Shown: one piece after another, positions 35,530 to 44,897 of the stretch
Position numbering within the stretch: the first letter of the stretch is position 1
Layout of the letters: every line of letters starts with the position of its first letter
DNA from: Dichotomocladium elegans
Lineage: Eukaryota; Mucoromycota; Mucoromycetes; Mucorales; Lichtheimiaceae
Direction: 5' to 3'
DNA length: 64,000 nucleotides
NCBI GenBank assembly: GCA_025716815.1
Contig: JAIXMN010000019.1
Coordinates: 248,001-312,000, forward strand
Made by a program: the position numbers and the translations under genes
Notes under the pieces: model-generated
What the model saw: only the letters and a program-made list of their open reading frames with translations
Databases searched by the model: none
Told to the model about the DNA's origin: nothing

Positions 35530-38500
35530 TCAGAAATCGAACTCAAGGAGAACCATCTCTGCAGCAGCCGGTGGCAGGGGAAGAGGTGCATGAGGCAAAG
35601 GCAAAGGCGGGGGTGTGAGCCAAGCCAGGAGCTGGAATCCATTGTCGCTATCATCGTCCGTGTGTGACTCGTGTGGGTGGCACACACGATCGATGTCGGA
35701 GAGGACTTGGAGCAGCGCGGGCCAACGAGTGTGCCAGAAAAGAAGGTGGGCAGCAGAACGAGGGCGACGACGAGGGAGGCGGTTGAGGAGATGGTCGATG
35801 GGGTTGGGGGAGGCATCCATCGGCACATCGAGGCGGGAGGCGACAGAGAGGCAATCGATGAGGTGATGACGGCTGGTGCGTGTTTCACCACATTGACAAG
35901 CAATAGGTTTCCCAGGCAACCAGCCCATGCGCCATCGCACTAGGCGACTGCGCTCACGAGACGTCATTGGCAGGAAAAAGATGGGATCCACACCAAGGTC
36001 GGGGCGAGCAGCCGAGAGAAGGACACCGGAGTGAGGGTCGGCTCGGCGATCATGCAGGCCATCGAGGCGGAAGCGCTTGATGGTCGCCTTCAAAGCCTTG
36101 CTATCAGCGTTTTCCGGAGGCGGAGGGAGCTGGTTCCAGATGGCGTTCGAGGTGGTGAGTCGGCGCCACAGGTGGCGGCGATCATGCATGAGGCGAGGGC
36201 GGAGGACAGTGAGCAATGCCTTTTGTGGCAAGAAATGAGCGCGGATTAGGAACTTTGCGCCGAGGATCGCGACGCGTTCCGCCATCGTAGGCAGTCCAGC
36301 CATGTGTCGGAACACAATGGTGGAAGACGTTTTATGGCCCCCAAAGAGGCGACGGAGGCATTGGTCTTGGCCGCGTTCAAGGATCTGCAGGTCTTTCTTG
36401 AGAAATGGAGTAATGGCAAGGCCATACTCCATTTTCGGCTGATGAACTGTTGATAGAGACGAACAGAAGGAGCGAGGAAACCCAGAAGGGCTACAGCCAA
36501 TCGAATTAAGCGTGCGCATGGCGGCGACGGCAGAGCTCACGTTGTGCTGGACCAGCATGGTGGGGTCGATCTGGCAACGAGAATTGAACGGCACGCCAAG
36601 GTACCGAAACGACGGAGCAACGGGGATATCTTGGCCATAGAGTTGGAGGGGCGGGCCACTGCCAGGGTTGAGTACAACGCATTTGGCAGGGTTCCAACGG
36701 TACCCAAGGGAGTGGGAGTGTTCTTCTGCACGAGCCAATAGGAGAGGCATGGTGTCGGCATCAGCAATGAGGGCGACATCATCGGCATACAGCAGGCAAT
36801 TGATCCACTGTCCACCAACCAACCGGGAAGCCGGCCGAGGAGCCACAAAGTCAGAGTCCGAATCCGAATCTATATCAAGAAGTGCGCGGAGATGAGAAGG
36901 TAGGGAGTTAATATAGAGCGAATATAAGTGGGGGGAGAGGATTGAGCCCTGCAAAACACCTGTGGGAGGGCAGAATTGCGAAGAGCGAGCGCCGGAAAGG
37001 AGAACTTCGATTGATACATCGTCAAAAAGACTCTGTAATAAGCCGAGCAGGGCAGGAGGTGCCTGTGGCTCGAGGGCGCGCCAGATGACGGCCCGGTCGA
37101 CAGTGTCGTAAGCACTCTTGATGTCTAAAAAGACCAATACCGGGAGGCGGTTGGTATATGCGCGATGACGAAGAACTAGTTCGTTTAGACACAGTGCTTG
37201 ATCCAGGGCACTGCGTTGGGGTCTAAACCCACCCTGGGCTATGTCTAATGGTGGTGAAGCAGTGTGGAGCACATCACGCAGACAGATCTCCATGACCTTC
37301 CGCAAGACCGAAGTCAAGCTAATCGGCCGGAAATTGCCTGGATCCGTGGGCGAGCCTTTCTTGTATATTGGGACCACCTGAGCAACTCGCCATGCGGCAG
37401 GGGTAGACGACCAGCGCCAGCACAACTGGAAGAGGGAGGTGAGGGCAGGGACCAAAAGCCCAGAGATGGGGGCTAGCATTTCGGCACGCAGGTGATCGAC
37501 GCCAGGCGCCTTCCGGCGTGCAACAACTGCCACCGCATCTTCGACAGAGGGGTCATCAAACGGGCAGGTGTCATCCACGGGGTGTGGACCCAAAGGTCGA
37601 GGGGGCGGAGCAGCACGAACACGAGGGAGAGTATCGCCAGCGAACACTGAGGTGAGGTGCATGGCCATCCGATCAGCAGCCACCGCCGGGCCAGCCGGAT
37701 CGGAAAAGATGGGTTGGTTGACTCGACTTTGTCGGATGCGCTTAATGGAGGCGGTGGTTTTTGAGAAATCGTCGTTGGCCATCTTGGAGCAAAATTCGCG
37801 CCAAGTTTGACGGCGACGGCTCTGCAGTAATGAGCGGAAGGTGGCAACAGCGTCGGAGTGGCGCCCATGCCAGTACAAGCGTTGTATGCCAATGGCGTGT
37901 CGACGGCGGCGATGGCAAAGTTCTCTTTCTTGAAAGGCTGCTTCAAGTTTTTCCGTCCAGAACCATTCCTTCTGCGTACGGCGTGGGGGGCGGCGGCCAA
38001 CAGATTCATCGAGGGCCTGATGTATAGCCATCATGAGGGACTCGGCAAGATCATCGAGGTCCGGCTGGATGGTCTCGGCTTCCAACGCAGCGGATAGACG
38101 CTCCTTAACAGGTGAGACTAAATCTGCAAAGCGGTCTTGGTACAGGCGTCGGGGCTTGGGGTCATCCAGCTTGCTGAGACGCCAAAGGAGGCGAGGATGG
38201 TTGGTGTGGCTGGGTGGTGAAAGAAACTCAAACGAGAGGTGCACCGGCTGATGGTCGGACCCCAGGTCGGCGTCATGGTCGATGTGGAGTTGGGCCTCGG
38301 GCAGTTCGTTAGTGCTACAGAAAAGGTCAATCACACTCGCCTCATCTTGATCAACCCGGCGAGCAACATAAGTCGGCTGTCCAAAGGCTAGGCGAGAGTT
38401 CCAGCAGATAATGCCCTGCTCGCCAAACCAGTTGGCAAGCGCGGCACCACGAGCGTTCGTTCTAGAGTCACCGAAGATGCGACTATGCCGACCATTAAGA

Positions 38501-38919
38501 TCGCCACAGATGATGGTGTTGGCTATGCTATGGTGAGAGTTAAGGGGGAGGGAGGAGAGAAGATCTATCGCGGAGGAATTGGAGTAGGATGGGGCAGGGG
38601 GAAGGTACAAGCAATGAATGAGGGTATCTGCAATTTGACAGGAGAGGACATGTGGGGAGGATGAAGGAAGGACATGGATAGGATAAGGGCAGTCGGGATG
38701 GACTAGCAAAGCTATGCCCATCCGGCCACGGTGGGAATTGGGAACAGGGAGTGCGTAAGTGTGGTATTGGTTCCATGCTGTTGGATAGCGATGGGGAGAG
38801 AGGAGCCATGTTTCGGTGATAAAAATGAGTGTAGAATTAGAAAACTTACCGATAATAGGCGAGATGGCCTGCTTGGCAAGACCATTCGCATTCCAAAGAG
38901 TGATAGTGATATCACACAT
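35530..38919 (-). CDS. LINE ORF2: AP endonuclease and reverse transcriptase
   Basis: The ATG at 38919 is in TAATG with the ORF1 stop and gives 1129 residues; the open frame continues 57 codons further up inside ORF1, but those codons look unlike protein. The N-terminal AP-type endonuclease has WNANG (residue 9), FITETW, a CGDLNGRH catalytic block and GSDHQPV. The central reverse transcriptase has APGVDHLRAEM, FRPISLTSV, GGFRPQRSALDQ, FLDIKSAYDTVD, a GVLQGSILSP block and the catalytic LLYADDVALI. The C-terminus holds CQCG followed by HHLIDC, a CCHC-like element typical of several LINE clades. The product nicks target DNA and primes reverse transcription there. No RNase H was recognised. Confidence 0.93.
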   Translation of the reverse strand: MCDITITLWNANGLAKQAISPIIGKFSNSTLIFITETWLLSPHRYPTAWNQYHTYALPVPNSHRGRMGIALLVHPDCPYPIHVLPSSSPHVLSCQIADTLIHCLYLPPAPSYSNSSAIDLLSSLPLNSHHSIANTIICGDLNGRHSRIFGDSRTNARGAALANWFGEQGIICWNSRLAFGQPTYVARRVDQDEASVIDLFCSTNELPEAQLHIDHDADLGSDHQPVHLSFEFLSPPSHTNHPRLLWRLSKLDDPKPRRLYQDRFADLVSPVKERLSAALEAETIQPDLDDLAESLMMAIHQALDESVGRRPPRRTQKEWFWTEKLEAAFQERELCHRRRRHAIGIQRLYWHGRHSDAVATFRSLLQSRRRQTWREFCSKMANDDFSKTTASIKRIRQSRVNQPIFSDPAGPAVAADRMAMHLTSVFAGDTLPRVRAAPPPRPLGPHPVDDTCPFDDPSVEDAVAVVARRKAPGVDHLRAEMLAPISGLLVPALTSLFQLCWRWSSTPAAWRVAQVVPIYKKGSPTDPGNFRPISLTSVLRKVMEICLRDVLHTASPPLDIAQGGFRPQRSALDQALCLNELVLRHRAYTNRLPVLVFLDIKSAYDTVDRAVIWRALEPQAPPALLGLLQSLFDDVSIEVLLSGARSSQFCPPTGVLQGSILSPHLYSLYINSLPSHLRALLDIDSDSDSDFVAPRPASRLVGGQWINCLLYADDVALIADADTMPLLLARAEEHSHSLGYRWNPAKCVVLNPGSGPPLQLYGQDIPVAPSFRYLGVPFNSRCQIDPTMLVQHNVSSAVAAMRTLNSIGCSPSGFPRSFCSSLSTVHQPKMEYGLAITPFLKKDLQILERGQDQCLRRLFGGHKTSSTIVFRHMAGLPTMAERVAILGAKFLIRAHFLPQKALLTVLRPRLMHDRRHLWRRLTTSNAIWNQLPPPPENADSKALKATIKRFRLDGLHDRRADPHSGVLLSAARPDLGVDPIFFLPMTSRERSRLVRWRMGWLPGKPIACQCGETRTSRHHLIDCLSVASRLDVPMDASPNPIDHLLNRLPRRRPRSAAHLLFWHTRWPALLQVLSDIDRVCHPHESHTDDDSDNGFQLLAWLTPPPLPLPHAPLPLPPAAAEMVLLEFDF

Positions 38920-40547
38920 TATTGGGCAAGGTGTGTGGTTGCCGAGCCAGAGGGAGAAGGTGTGCAGGATGCAGAGTCCATTTCGTCGTCCGGGAGGTCG
39001 GTGGCATGGTGGGGTTGCTGCAAGTCGGTTAACGCCAGGATTGCGTCCTTTTCGGCATCGGTGGGTGAGCGCTTCGACGGAGGGGGACAAATCTCCTGAA
39101 ACTCAGTAGGAGTGAGTATGCCAGACTGAAAGAAGTATCGGGCCACGGAGAATTTCACAGGGGCGCGAATGAAAGCAATGGCTTTTAGGATACGCTCATG
39201 GTAGAGCTCGGTGCATTTCGCCGTGCGTTGTTCGTCAGACCAGTCCTTGAAAGCAGGATCCAATAGTGAGGATGGCGCCAGGGGGTCGAAAGAGGTAAGA
39301 GAAACACCTCGGTCAGCAAGAAGGGATGTGAACTCTGCCACAAAGTCGTTGTGAATTAGAAGTGCGGCGATCTGCCGGGAAGGAAAATGGATGTCTAGGA
39401 CCCGCCCATTATCAACCTTCAGAACGCGAAGGATCTGGCGCATATTGGTGATGGTCATTCGATGACGGCATGGCACATACACATATCGGTATCCCTGAGT
39501 TACTGGGACGGCCGTAAGGCGTCGCGCCGCTGCAGTAACAGCACGTTTGGATGAGGGTTGCTGGCGGTTGTGGCGAGGCGCGCGACGTGCTGCTGCAGCA
39601 TAGCTGCGACTGTGCGTTGTTTGCGACTGGTCGGCGTTGGGTGGGGCATGTTGCGATGCATAGATTGATACATCCAGTGGGGAGGGCGACGCCGTTGTAG
39701 AAGATGGGGCTGCTGGGGTTGCTGGGGAAGGTGCCGGGGGGCTGCCACTAGCCCGGAGGGCTAAAATTGTGGCCTGCGAGTCCGCAAGAGCTTGTTCGAG
39801 GCTCTCGATGCGTTTTAGGAGCCGTGTGTTCTCAGCGGCGACAGAGGCCAGGTCAGAGAGGCCCTTTTCAGCTGCCGTAAGACGAGCAAGAATCTCCCTG
39901 ATGCAATCAGGCATGTTAGGGTCAGTATGCAAAAACATACCTGCCGGCAATTCGGTGTCCATGTTAGATGTGACGGGGGACTGTGCAGGTTGCTTTTGGG
40001 ATTTCGCAGGGCTACTGTTAGCCTTGGATGCCACGTGATTAGCCAGAGTAATAGCTGCAGTGACCTGGGTGTGCAAAAATTCTGAACTGCAGGAGCCACA
40101 GTGGAACATAGGTGCGGGGGGCTCATAGGTCGGGTTCGTTTTAGCAGACATATTGATCGATCCAATGTCTGCGCAGGCCGAGTTGGGGCACACGATCGAC
40201 GTTTTTGCGCTGGAAAAGTCGAGCCGAAATTGGCGCAGGAAGGCGGGGGAGATTGCGGGTTTCGAATTGCCTGGGGTAGGCCGTTTCACACTAGATGAGT
40301 TCAAGTCCTTTTTTTTTTGAGCACCCATTTCAGCGGTTGGGTTGGCGGGAGGGGTGATGGTAGACCGTAGGCTGGAGATGCGGTTCCTTTTAAAGGTAGG
40401 AATGTAAGATGGGCGGTCTGGGGTACGAGATTGGCGACGCTTGGTGCTAATAATTGAGATGGGGATTAGCAATGGAGATGGGGAACTGGTCCGTTGGCCG
40501 ATTTCGATGGGGATTTCGACGGTTTGGGCGTTAGTTATTGCAGGCAA
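38919..40547 (-). CDS. LINE ORF1: RNA-binding Gag-like protein
   Basis: 542 residues. A basic N-terminal tail is followed by a zinc-ribbon-like pair (C120, C125 and C150, C153), a predicted coiled coil at about residues 215-266 (LTAAEKGLSDLAS to RIESLEQALADSQ), an Ala/Pro/Ser linker, and a folded C-terminal part at about 345-540 with a RYVYVPCRHRM start that may be an RRM-like nucleic-acid-binding domain. ORF1 proteins of LINEs coat the element RNA and often trimerise through a coiled coil. The stop overlaps the ORF2 start. The alternative view, that the domain is unrelated to RRM, cannot be excluded without a profile search. Confidence 0.8.
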   Translation of the reverse strand: MPAITNAQTVEIPIEIGQRTSSPSPLLIPISIISTKRRQSRTPDRPSYIPTFKRNRISSLRSTITPPANPTAEMGAQKKKDLNSSSVKRPTPGNSKPAISPAFLRQFRLDFSSAKTSIVCPNSACADIGSINMSAKTNPTYEPPAPMFHCGSCSSEFLHTQVTAAITLANHVASKANSSPAKSQKQPAQSPVTSNMDTELPAGMFLHTDPNMPDCIREILARLTAAEKGLSDLASVAAENTRLLKRIESLEQALADSQATILALRASGSPPAPSPATPAAPSSTTASPSPLDVSIYASQHAPPNADQSQTTHSRSYAAAARRAPRHNRQQPSSKRAVTAAARRLTAVPVTQGYRYVYVPCRHRMTITNMRQILRVLKVDNGRVLDIHFPSRQIAALLIHNDFVAEFTSLLADRGVSLTSFDPLAPSSLLDPAFKDWSDEQRTAKCTELYHERILKAIAFIRAPVKFSVARYFFQSGILTPTEFQEICPPPSKRSPTDAEKDAILALTDLQQPHHATDLPDDEMDSASCTPSPSGSATTHLAQ

Positions 40548-40666
40548 GTGTTCCTGCGTGCTTTGTTGGATGTTTTTTGTAGAAGGTTGTTGTATTTTGG
40601 TAAGGTCAAGGAAAACTTCTTTGTGTAACCAACCAGAGAAAGTATTGGAGAGCGAAAGAAGTGTGT

Positions 40667-40749
40667 GACAACATGGCCGAGTGGTCTAAGGCGTGAGACT
40701 AGAAATCTCATGGGCTCTGCCCGCGCAGGTTCAAATCCTGCTGTTGTCG
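40667..40749 (+). tRNA. tRNA-Ser (AGA anticodon)
   Basis: An 83-nt cloverleaf: acceptor stem GACAACA pairs with TGTTGTC, the D arm holds TGGCCGAGTGG (A box), the anticodon loop is CTAGAAA with anticodon AGA, a long variable arm (class II, as required for serine) follows, and the T arm has GGTTCAAATCC (B box). There is no intron. CCA is not encoded. It lies between a LINE and a Ty3/gypsy-like element, both closer than 60 bp. Confidence 0.93.
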
Positions 40750-40802
40750 AGATAATTAGCCTGCGGCTTACACTTTTGTGACTGCTTGGAAATTTTTAAA
40801 AG

Positions 40803-41093
40803 TGTCGTGCTTATATTTTGGCGGTTACACCGTGGCCAATAGCAACGACGTAAGAGTAACAGTGGGGAGAATAAGAATTGCAGATAGATGGATGCTCTTT
40901 ATTGTATAGGGACTACTTGGATATTTATACTATTTTGATATCTAATAATAATATATGGAGACAAGATAGAAAAGGCATTCGGCGATGCGTCCAAAGAGGG
41001 AATTACGACCGGCTGTGCTTTCACTGGGGAAGAAGACAGAAAAGGATAAAATAATGAATGACGTTGATTGGTCGAGCAATATGTGCTACGACA
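40803..41093 (-). repeat. 3' LTR of the gypsy element (left in this map)
   Basis: 291 bp starting TGTCGTGCTTATA and ending GCTACGACA. No difference from the right LTR was found by eye. It contains a TTTATTGTATAGGG stretch in the expected place of transcription signals. Confidence 0.92.
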
Positions 41094-41130
41094 ATATCCC
41101 CTCCTCAGAAGGTTGGTCGTCCTCGAACAA

Positions 41131-44100
41131 CTATGACAATTGTGCGCGGGCTTCGGCTGCGGCTTCAAGGTGGCGACGCTCTGCGGCGCGAGCAGCAGTT
41201 GGGTCATACCATGGGTCGGTGGGTGTGGTACCATTTCGCATAGCAATGGGCCGAAGACGATCTGTGTGCACCCACGAGTTGTAAGTTTTTCCGTTCATAT
41301 CCGCTAACTGGTAGATGTCGGTGTCATGGTTGGTCTTGAGTACGCGGAATGGGCCTTTCCAGTTGTATTCTAGGCCAAACTTGTTTTCGTGACGCATAAG
41401 AACAAGGTCACCCACAGAGAAGACTTGAGGCTTCAGCACAGCATCCCACCGAGCCTTGTCTTGAGCAGCATTGAGACGAACACATTCTTCGGCGGAAGCT
41501 CGGGCAGCGCGTAGCTCACGCAGCGCTTCGATTCGAGACTTAGATGCGTCGGCATCAGTGAGGTTAGTGCCTTTCTCGGCAATGATAATGTGTGGTCGAA
41601 GATGGTCGCCAGGCAGCTTGGGCTCTTGACCATAAACCATATAGAATGGGCTCATCCCCGTAGTCCGGTGCTTGCGAACGCGGGCTGCAAATAATGCAGG
41701 CTCTACAAAATCGTCCCAGCGATGGATCTGCCCATTGACATACTTGCGTATCATTTGCTTCAGAATACCGTTGGTTCTTTCAGCCTTGCCATTTGTTCGA
41801 GGATGGAATGCCGAGGTGAAAACGTGTCGTATCTTGATCCGGCCGGTGTAGTGCGCGAGGACCTGTGACATAAAATTCGCGCCTCGATCGGTAACAATTT
41901 CGTCCGGGCAACCAAAGCGCAGCACAATCTCCTCGTACAGGAACTTAGCAATGGCTTCGCCAGTAGCATCTTGAACTGATCTTGCGATGGGCCAGTTGGT
42001 GGCAGAGTCGACAGCAACAAGGATCCATCGATTTCCATTTGCTGTTGTCGGTAACTCACCAATAAAATCGAGATGCCAACGAGAAAACGGCGGGGGGACT
42101 TCGAGAGGCTTCATTGGCGCGTGATGCACATGCTTATCTGCATTGGCGGCAAGTTGACATTCCTTGCATATGGTGATCCATTCGGCAATATCGGTTCGCA
42201 TATCGGGCCACCAGTAACGTTTTCGTAACAGGTCGTATAGTGTACCATTACCTGCGTGACCAAAGGACTTGTGGGCTTCTTGCACTAGATCGGCGCGGCG
42301 AGCAAAGAGAACATACCGAACCTCGTGAATATCTTTTCCAATCTTGACCTTACGATATACGCAATCGTTGCGCACAACAAACTTGTCCCGGTGTTTTTGG
42401 AGTAAGTCGCGGTATGTGATCGGCCATTTGTCTTCTGGTTTTGTATAGAATTTCGGCCAGTCTGTTTCTTGTAAGGATTTTACGGCATAGAGATATTCGG
42501 GCTCCATTGCGTGATTGACAGGGGTACTGGTAACACCATCGCGGCGAGATAGCAGGTCAGGCACGTTGTTTTCGGCACCAGGCTTGTAGCGGATATCAGG
42601 GTCGTACAATTGGATTTCAGCAATCCATCGGGTCAGACGGGGAGTTGGTGTACCCTTCTCTCGGAAGTACTTGAGAGGAAGATGGTCGGAGTAGATCGTA
42701 TATGAGCGGCCTTCAATGAAACAACGCCATGACCGTAATGCATGCAATATGCCCAGCAGCTCTCGTTCTTGCGCTGGATAGTTGCGCTCAGCGGATGATA
42801 ATTTCTTGGATTCGAATGCTATGGGATGCATTAATCCATCTTCCCCCTCTTGGAGAAGAACGGCGCCAACGCCGTGGTCCGAGGCATCCGTTTCGATCAC
42901 AAAAGGCAAGTCCGTATTGGGCGGTAATAAGATCGGGGCATCTGTGAGACGGCTTTTGAGTTGGTCGAATGCGGCTTGACATATAGGGGTCCATTCGATC
43001 GCTCTTTGTTTCGCGCCAGTACCCTTCGTCAGGTCTGTTAGCGGAGCAGCGATGGCGGCGAAGTCCCGGATAAATCGTCGATAATAAGAAGCAAGACCAA
43101 CGAACTGTCGCACCTCCTGGACATTCTTTGGTATCGGCCAATCTTGAATTGCTTTCACCTTTGTCGGGGATGGCAAGATACCACGCGACGTTATCTGATA
43201 ACCTACAAATTCCAGCTCGGTCTTGTAAAACTCGCACTTCTTCGGGTTGGCTATCAGTTTTGCAGAGCGAAGTTTCTCTAAAACCTGACGGACGTGCATG
43301 TGGTGTTCTTCGATGGTCTTGCTGTATACGAGGATGTCATCGAGATAGACGAGGGCAAAGTTATCGAGATACTCACCCAGTACTGAGTTCATCAATCGTT
43401 GGAACGTAGGTGGGGCGTTTGTCAGACCAAATGGAAGTACAAGGAATTCGTATGATCCATATCGAGTGTTGAATGCGGTTTTCGGTACATCATCTTCATG
43501 AATCCTTACTTGGTTGTAACCACTTTTGAGGTCGATACTTGAGAAATACTTTGCTCCGCCGAGGCGTTCCAGGCATTCATCGATACGCGGCAACGGATGT
43601 GTATTTCGTCGCGTCACCCGATTGATCGCACGATAGTCTACGCACATACGCATATCACCATTCTTTTTGCGGACGAAAAGTACAGGGGCACCCCATGGAG
43701 ATGTGGATGGCCGGATGAGGCGGAGGTCGAGTAACTCTTTTAGTTGTTTTCGCAATTCATCCAACTCACGAGGGCTCATCTTGAAGGGCGGTCGACTGAT
43801 GGGTGCAGCATCACCAGTATCAATGACATGGTAAACATCGCGCTGAGGCGGTAGTCCTGGGAGCTTGTCGCGAAATACATCAGCATACTCAGTGAGCAAG
43901 GGCTTGACGTGAACATCATCCTCCGATGCTCCAGAAGGAACGTCCTCTGGTCGAACAAGGCAGAGATACATGGAAGCGATGTGACGGTCACGTTCAAAAC
44001 GCTCGAGTTGGCGGTTGGAAATCAGGTAGGCAAGATCTGGGATGACACGGTTGTACTTAGGACGTAAAACATGCGTTACGCTGTTATGGACAATATGCCA

Positions 44101-44886
44101 CTGGTCAAGTTCCCAGTCAGGCACGGGCTTCATGCGTTTTATCCAATCACGGCCGAGGATTAAGTCGAATTTGGTGTCAAGGATATACGCAGGGACCTGG
44201 TGGATAAGGCCATCAATGTCGAGCATCAAGGTGACTTTCGCTGTGATACTGAGAATGTGCCCGCCGGCGGTTTGGACTTGGCGACTAGTGACACGTGTGC
44301 GTGGCAAGCCTTCTACAATACGGGGTGACACATATGTCGCGGATGCGCCACTGTCCAAAAGGGTCTCACACATGCGTCCGTTACATAGCAAGTCATAAAG
44401 TGGTAGGTCGGTTTCATTGTCGGTGTATAATTTGTCAAGGTAGTGTACGTCGTCGTCGAGTTGTCCCTCGTACTGTGTCGCAGTAAAATCGTTCATGTCG
44501 ATGTCGATTAGATTTTCGGATAGTTCTTCATATTGCGTGTTCGTGTCTTGGTTGTCTTGTTGTATAACATGTCGCTGTAATGTTGTATGTTTGTGTCTTT
44601 GTCGTTTTTCTCGTTGATGTCGCTTTACTATCGGTCGAAATCGGTACGCGTTTGGCAGTGTCGGCAACATGCAATTCCGGGCAAAATGGTATTCATTACC
44701 ACAGTTATAACATCGTGACATTCTTTCGGAAGTGCAGGCATATTCATCGTGACCATGTCCTCCACAGTTGTAACAACGATCTGGGATCTCGGAAGTGCAG
44801 ATATCTTCATCGTGACCATAGCCCCCACAATTGCGGCAGTAGTTATTGTACGGTTCTTGGTCGTCCATCGGGGAATCGAAGTTCAT
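41131..44886 (-). CDS. Gypsy Pol polyprotein with N-terminal zinc knuckles, no capsid seen
   Basis: 1251 residues in one open frame. Three CCHC knuckles lie at 17-30, 38-51 and 59-72 (C-x2-C-x4-H-x4-C each), then an aspartic protease (LLDSGA, D176), reverse transcriptase about 385-560 (YLDD, D514-D515), RNase H (TDAS, D665), and an integrase with HHCC zinc finger about 870-908 and D938, D998, E1034 (35 residues between the last two), ending in a GPF-type module (WKGPFRVL). Ty3/gypsy order is PR-RT-RH-INT as here. The ATG is 11 nt from the LTR and inside the presumed primer-binding site, so there is no room for a capsid (Gag) domain upstream; only knuckles remain. Either capsid comes in trans or this is a deleted but mobilised form. 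Confidence 0.92.
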   Translation of the reverse strand: MNFDSPMDDQEPYNNYCRNCGGYGHDEDICTSEIPDRCYNCGGHGHDEYACTSERMSRCYNCGNEYHFARNCMLPTLPNAYRFRPIVKRHQREKRQRHKHTTLQRHVIQQDNQDTNTQYEELSENLIDIDMNDFTATQYEGQLDDDVHYLDKLYTDNETDLPLYDLLCNGRMCETLLDSGASATYVSPRIVEGLPRTRVTSRQVQTAGGHILSITAKVTLMLDIDGLIHQVPAYILDTKFDLILGRDWIKRMKPVPDWELDQWHIVHNSVTHVLRPKYNRVIPDLAYLISNRQLERFERDRHIASMYLCLVRPEDVPSGASEDDVHVKPLLTEYADVFRDKLPGLPPQRDVYHVIDTGDAAPISRPPFKMSPRELDELRKQLKELLDLRLIRPSTSPWGAPVLFVRKKNGDMRMCVDYRAINRVTRRNTHPLPRIDECLERLGGAKYFSSIDLKSGYNQVRIHEDDVPKTAFNTRYGSYEFLVLPFGLTNAPPTFQRLMNSVLGEYLDNFALVYLDDILVYSKTIEEHHMHVRQVLEKLRSAKLIANPKKCEFYKTELEFVGYQITSRGILPSPTKVKAIQDWPIPKNVQEVRQFVGLASYYRRFIRDFAAIAAPLTDLTKGTGAKQRAIEWTPICQAAFDQLKSRLTDAPILLPPNTDLPFVIETDASDHGVGAVLLQEGEDGLMHPIAFESKKLSSAERNYPAQERELLGILHALRSWRCFIEGRSYTIYSDHLPLKYFREKGTPTPRLTRWIAEIQLYDPDIRYKPGAENNVPDLLSRRDGVTSTPVNHAMEPEYLYAVKSLQETDWPKFYTKPEDKWPITYRDLLQKHRDKFVVRNDCVYRKVKIGKDIHEVRYVLFARRADLVQEAHKSFGHAGNGTLYDLLRKRYWWPDMRTDIAEWITICKECQLAANADKHVHHAPMKPLEVPPPFSRWHLDFIGELPTTANGNRWILVAVDSATNWPIARSVQDATGEAIAKFLYEEIVLRFGCPDEIVTDRGANFMSQVLAHYTGRIKIRHVFTSAFHPRTNGKAERTNGILKQMIRKYVNGQIHRWDDFVEPALFAARVRKHRTTGMSPFYMVYGQEPKLPGDHLRPHIIIAEKGTNLTDADASKSRIEALRELRAARASAEECVRLNAAQDKARWDAVLKPQVFSVGDLVLMRHENKFGLEYNWKGPFRVLKTNHDTDIYQLADMNGKTYNSWVHTDRLRPIAMRNGTTPTDPWYDPTAARAAERRHLEAAAEARAQLS

Positions 44887-44897
44887 CAGCTACCAAT

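Larger units (their letters stand above)
35389..40660 (-). mobile_element. Non-LTR retrotransposon (LINE), apparently full length
   Basis: On the minus strand: a roughly 100-bp 5' leader, ORF1, ORF2 joined at a TAATG pentanucleotide, a 3' UTR with a purine-rich stretch, and a 17-nt poly(A) tail (T run at 35389-35405). Both ORFs are uninterrupted, so the copy could still be active. Its 5' end lies within a few bases of the tRNA-Ser gene that starts at 40667, so the element sits directly upstream of that gene. Exact ends and target-site duplications could not be fixed by eye. Confidence 0.85.

Noticed and set aside
35250..35903. 217-codon minus frame overlapping LINE ORF2 end
   Set aside because: Out-of-frame reading of the ORF2 3' end and UTR; low-complexity Lys/Ser/Pro composition.
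37000..39100. Numerous plus-strand frames opposite the LINE
   Set aside because: Antisense shadows of the GC-biased ORF1/ORF2; no motifs.
40899..41246. Frame shared by both LTRs (also 44994-45302)
   Set aside because: It is present because the LTR is repeated, and it has no protein-like composition.
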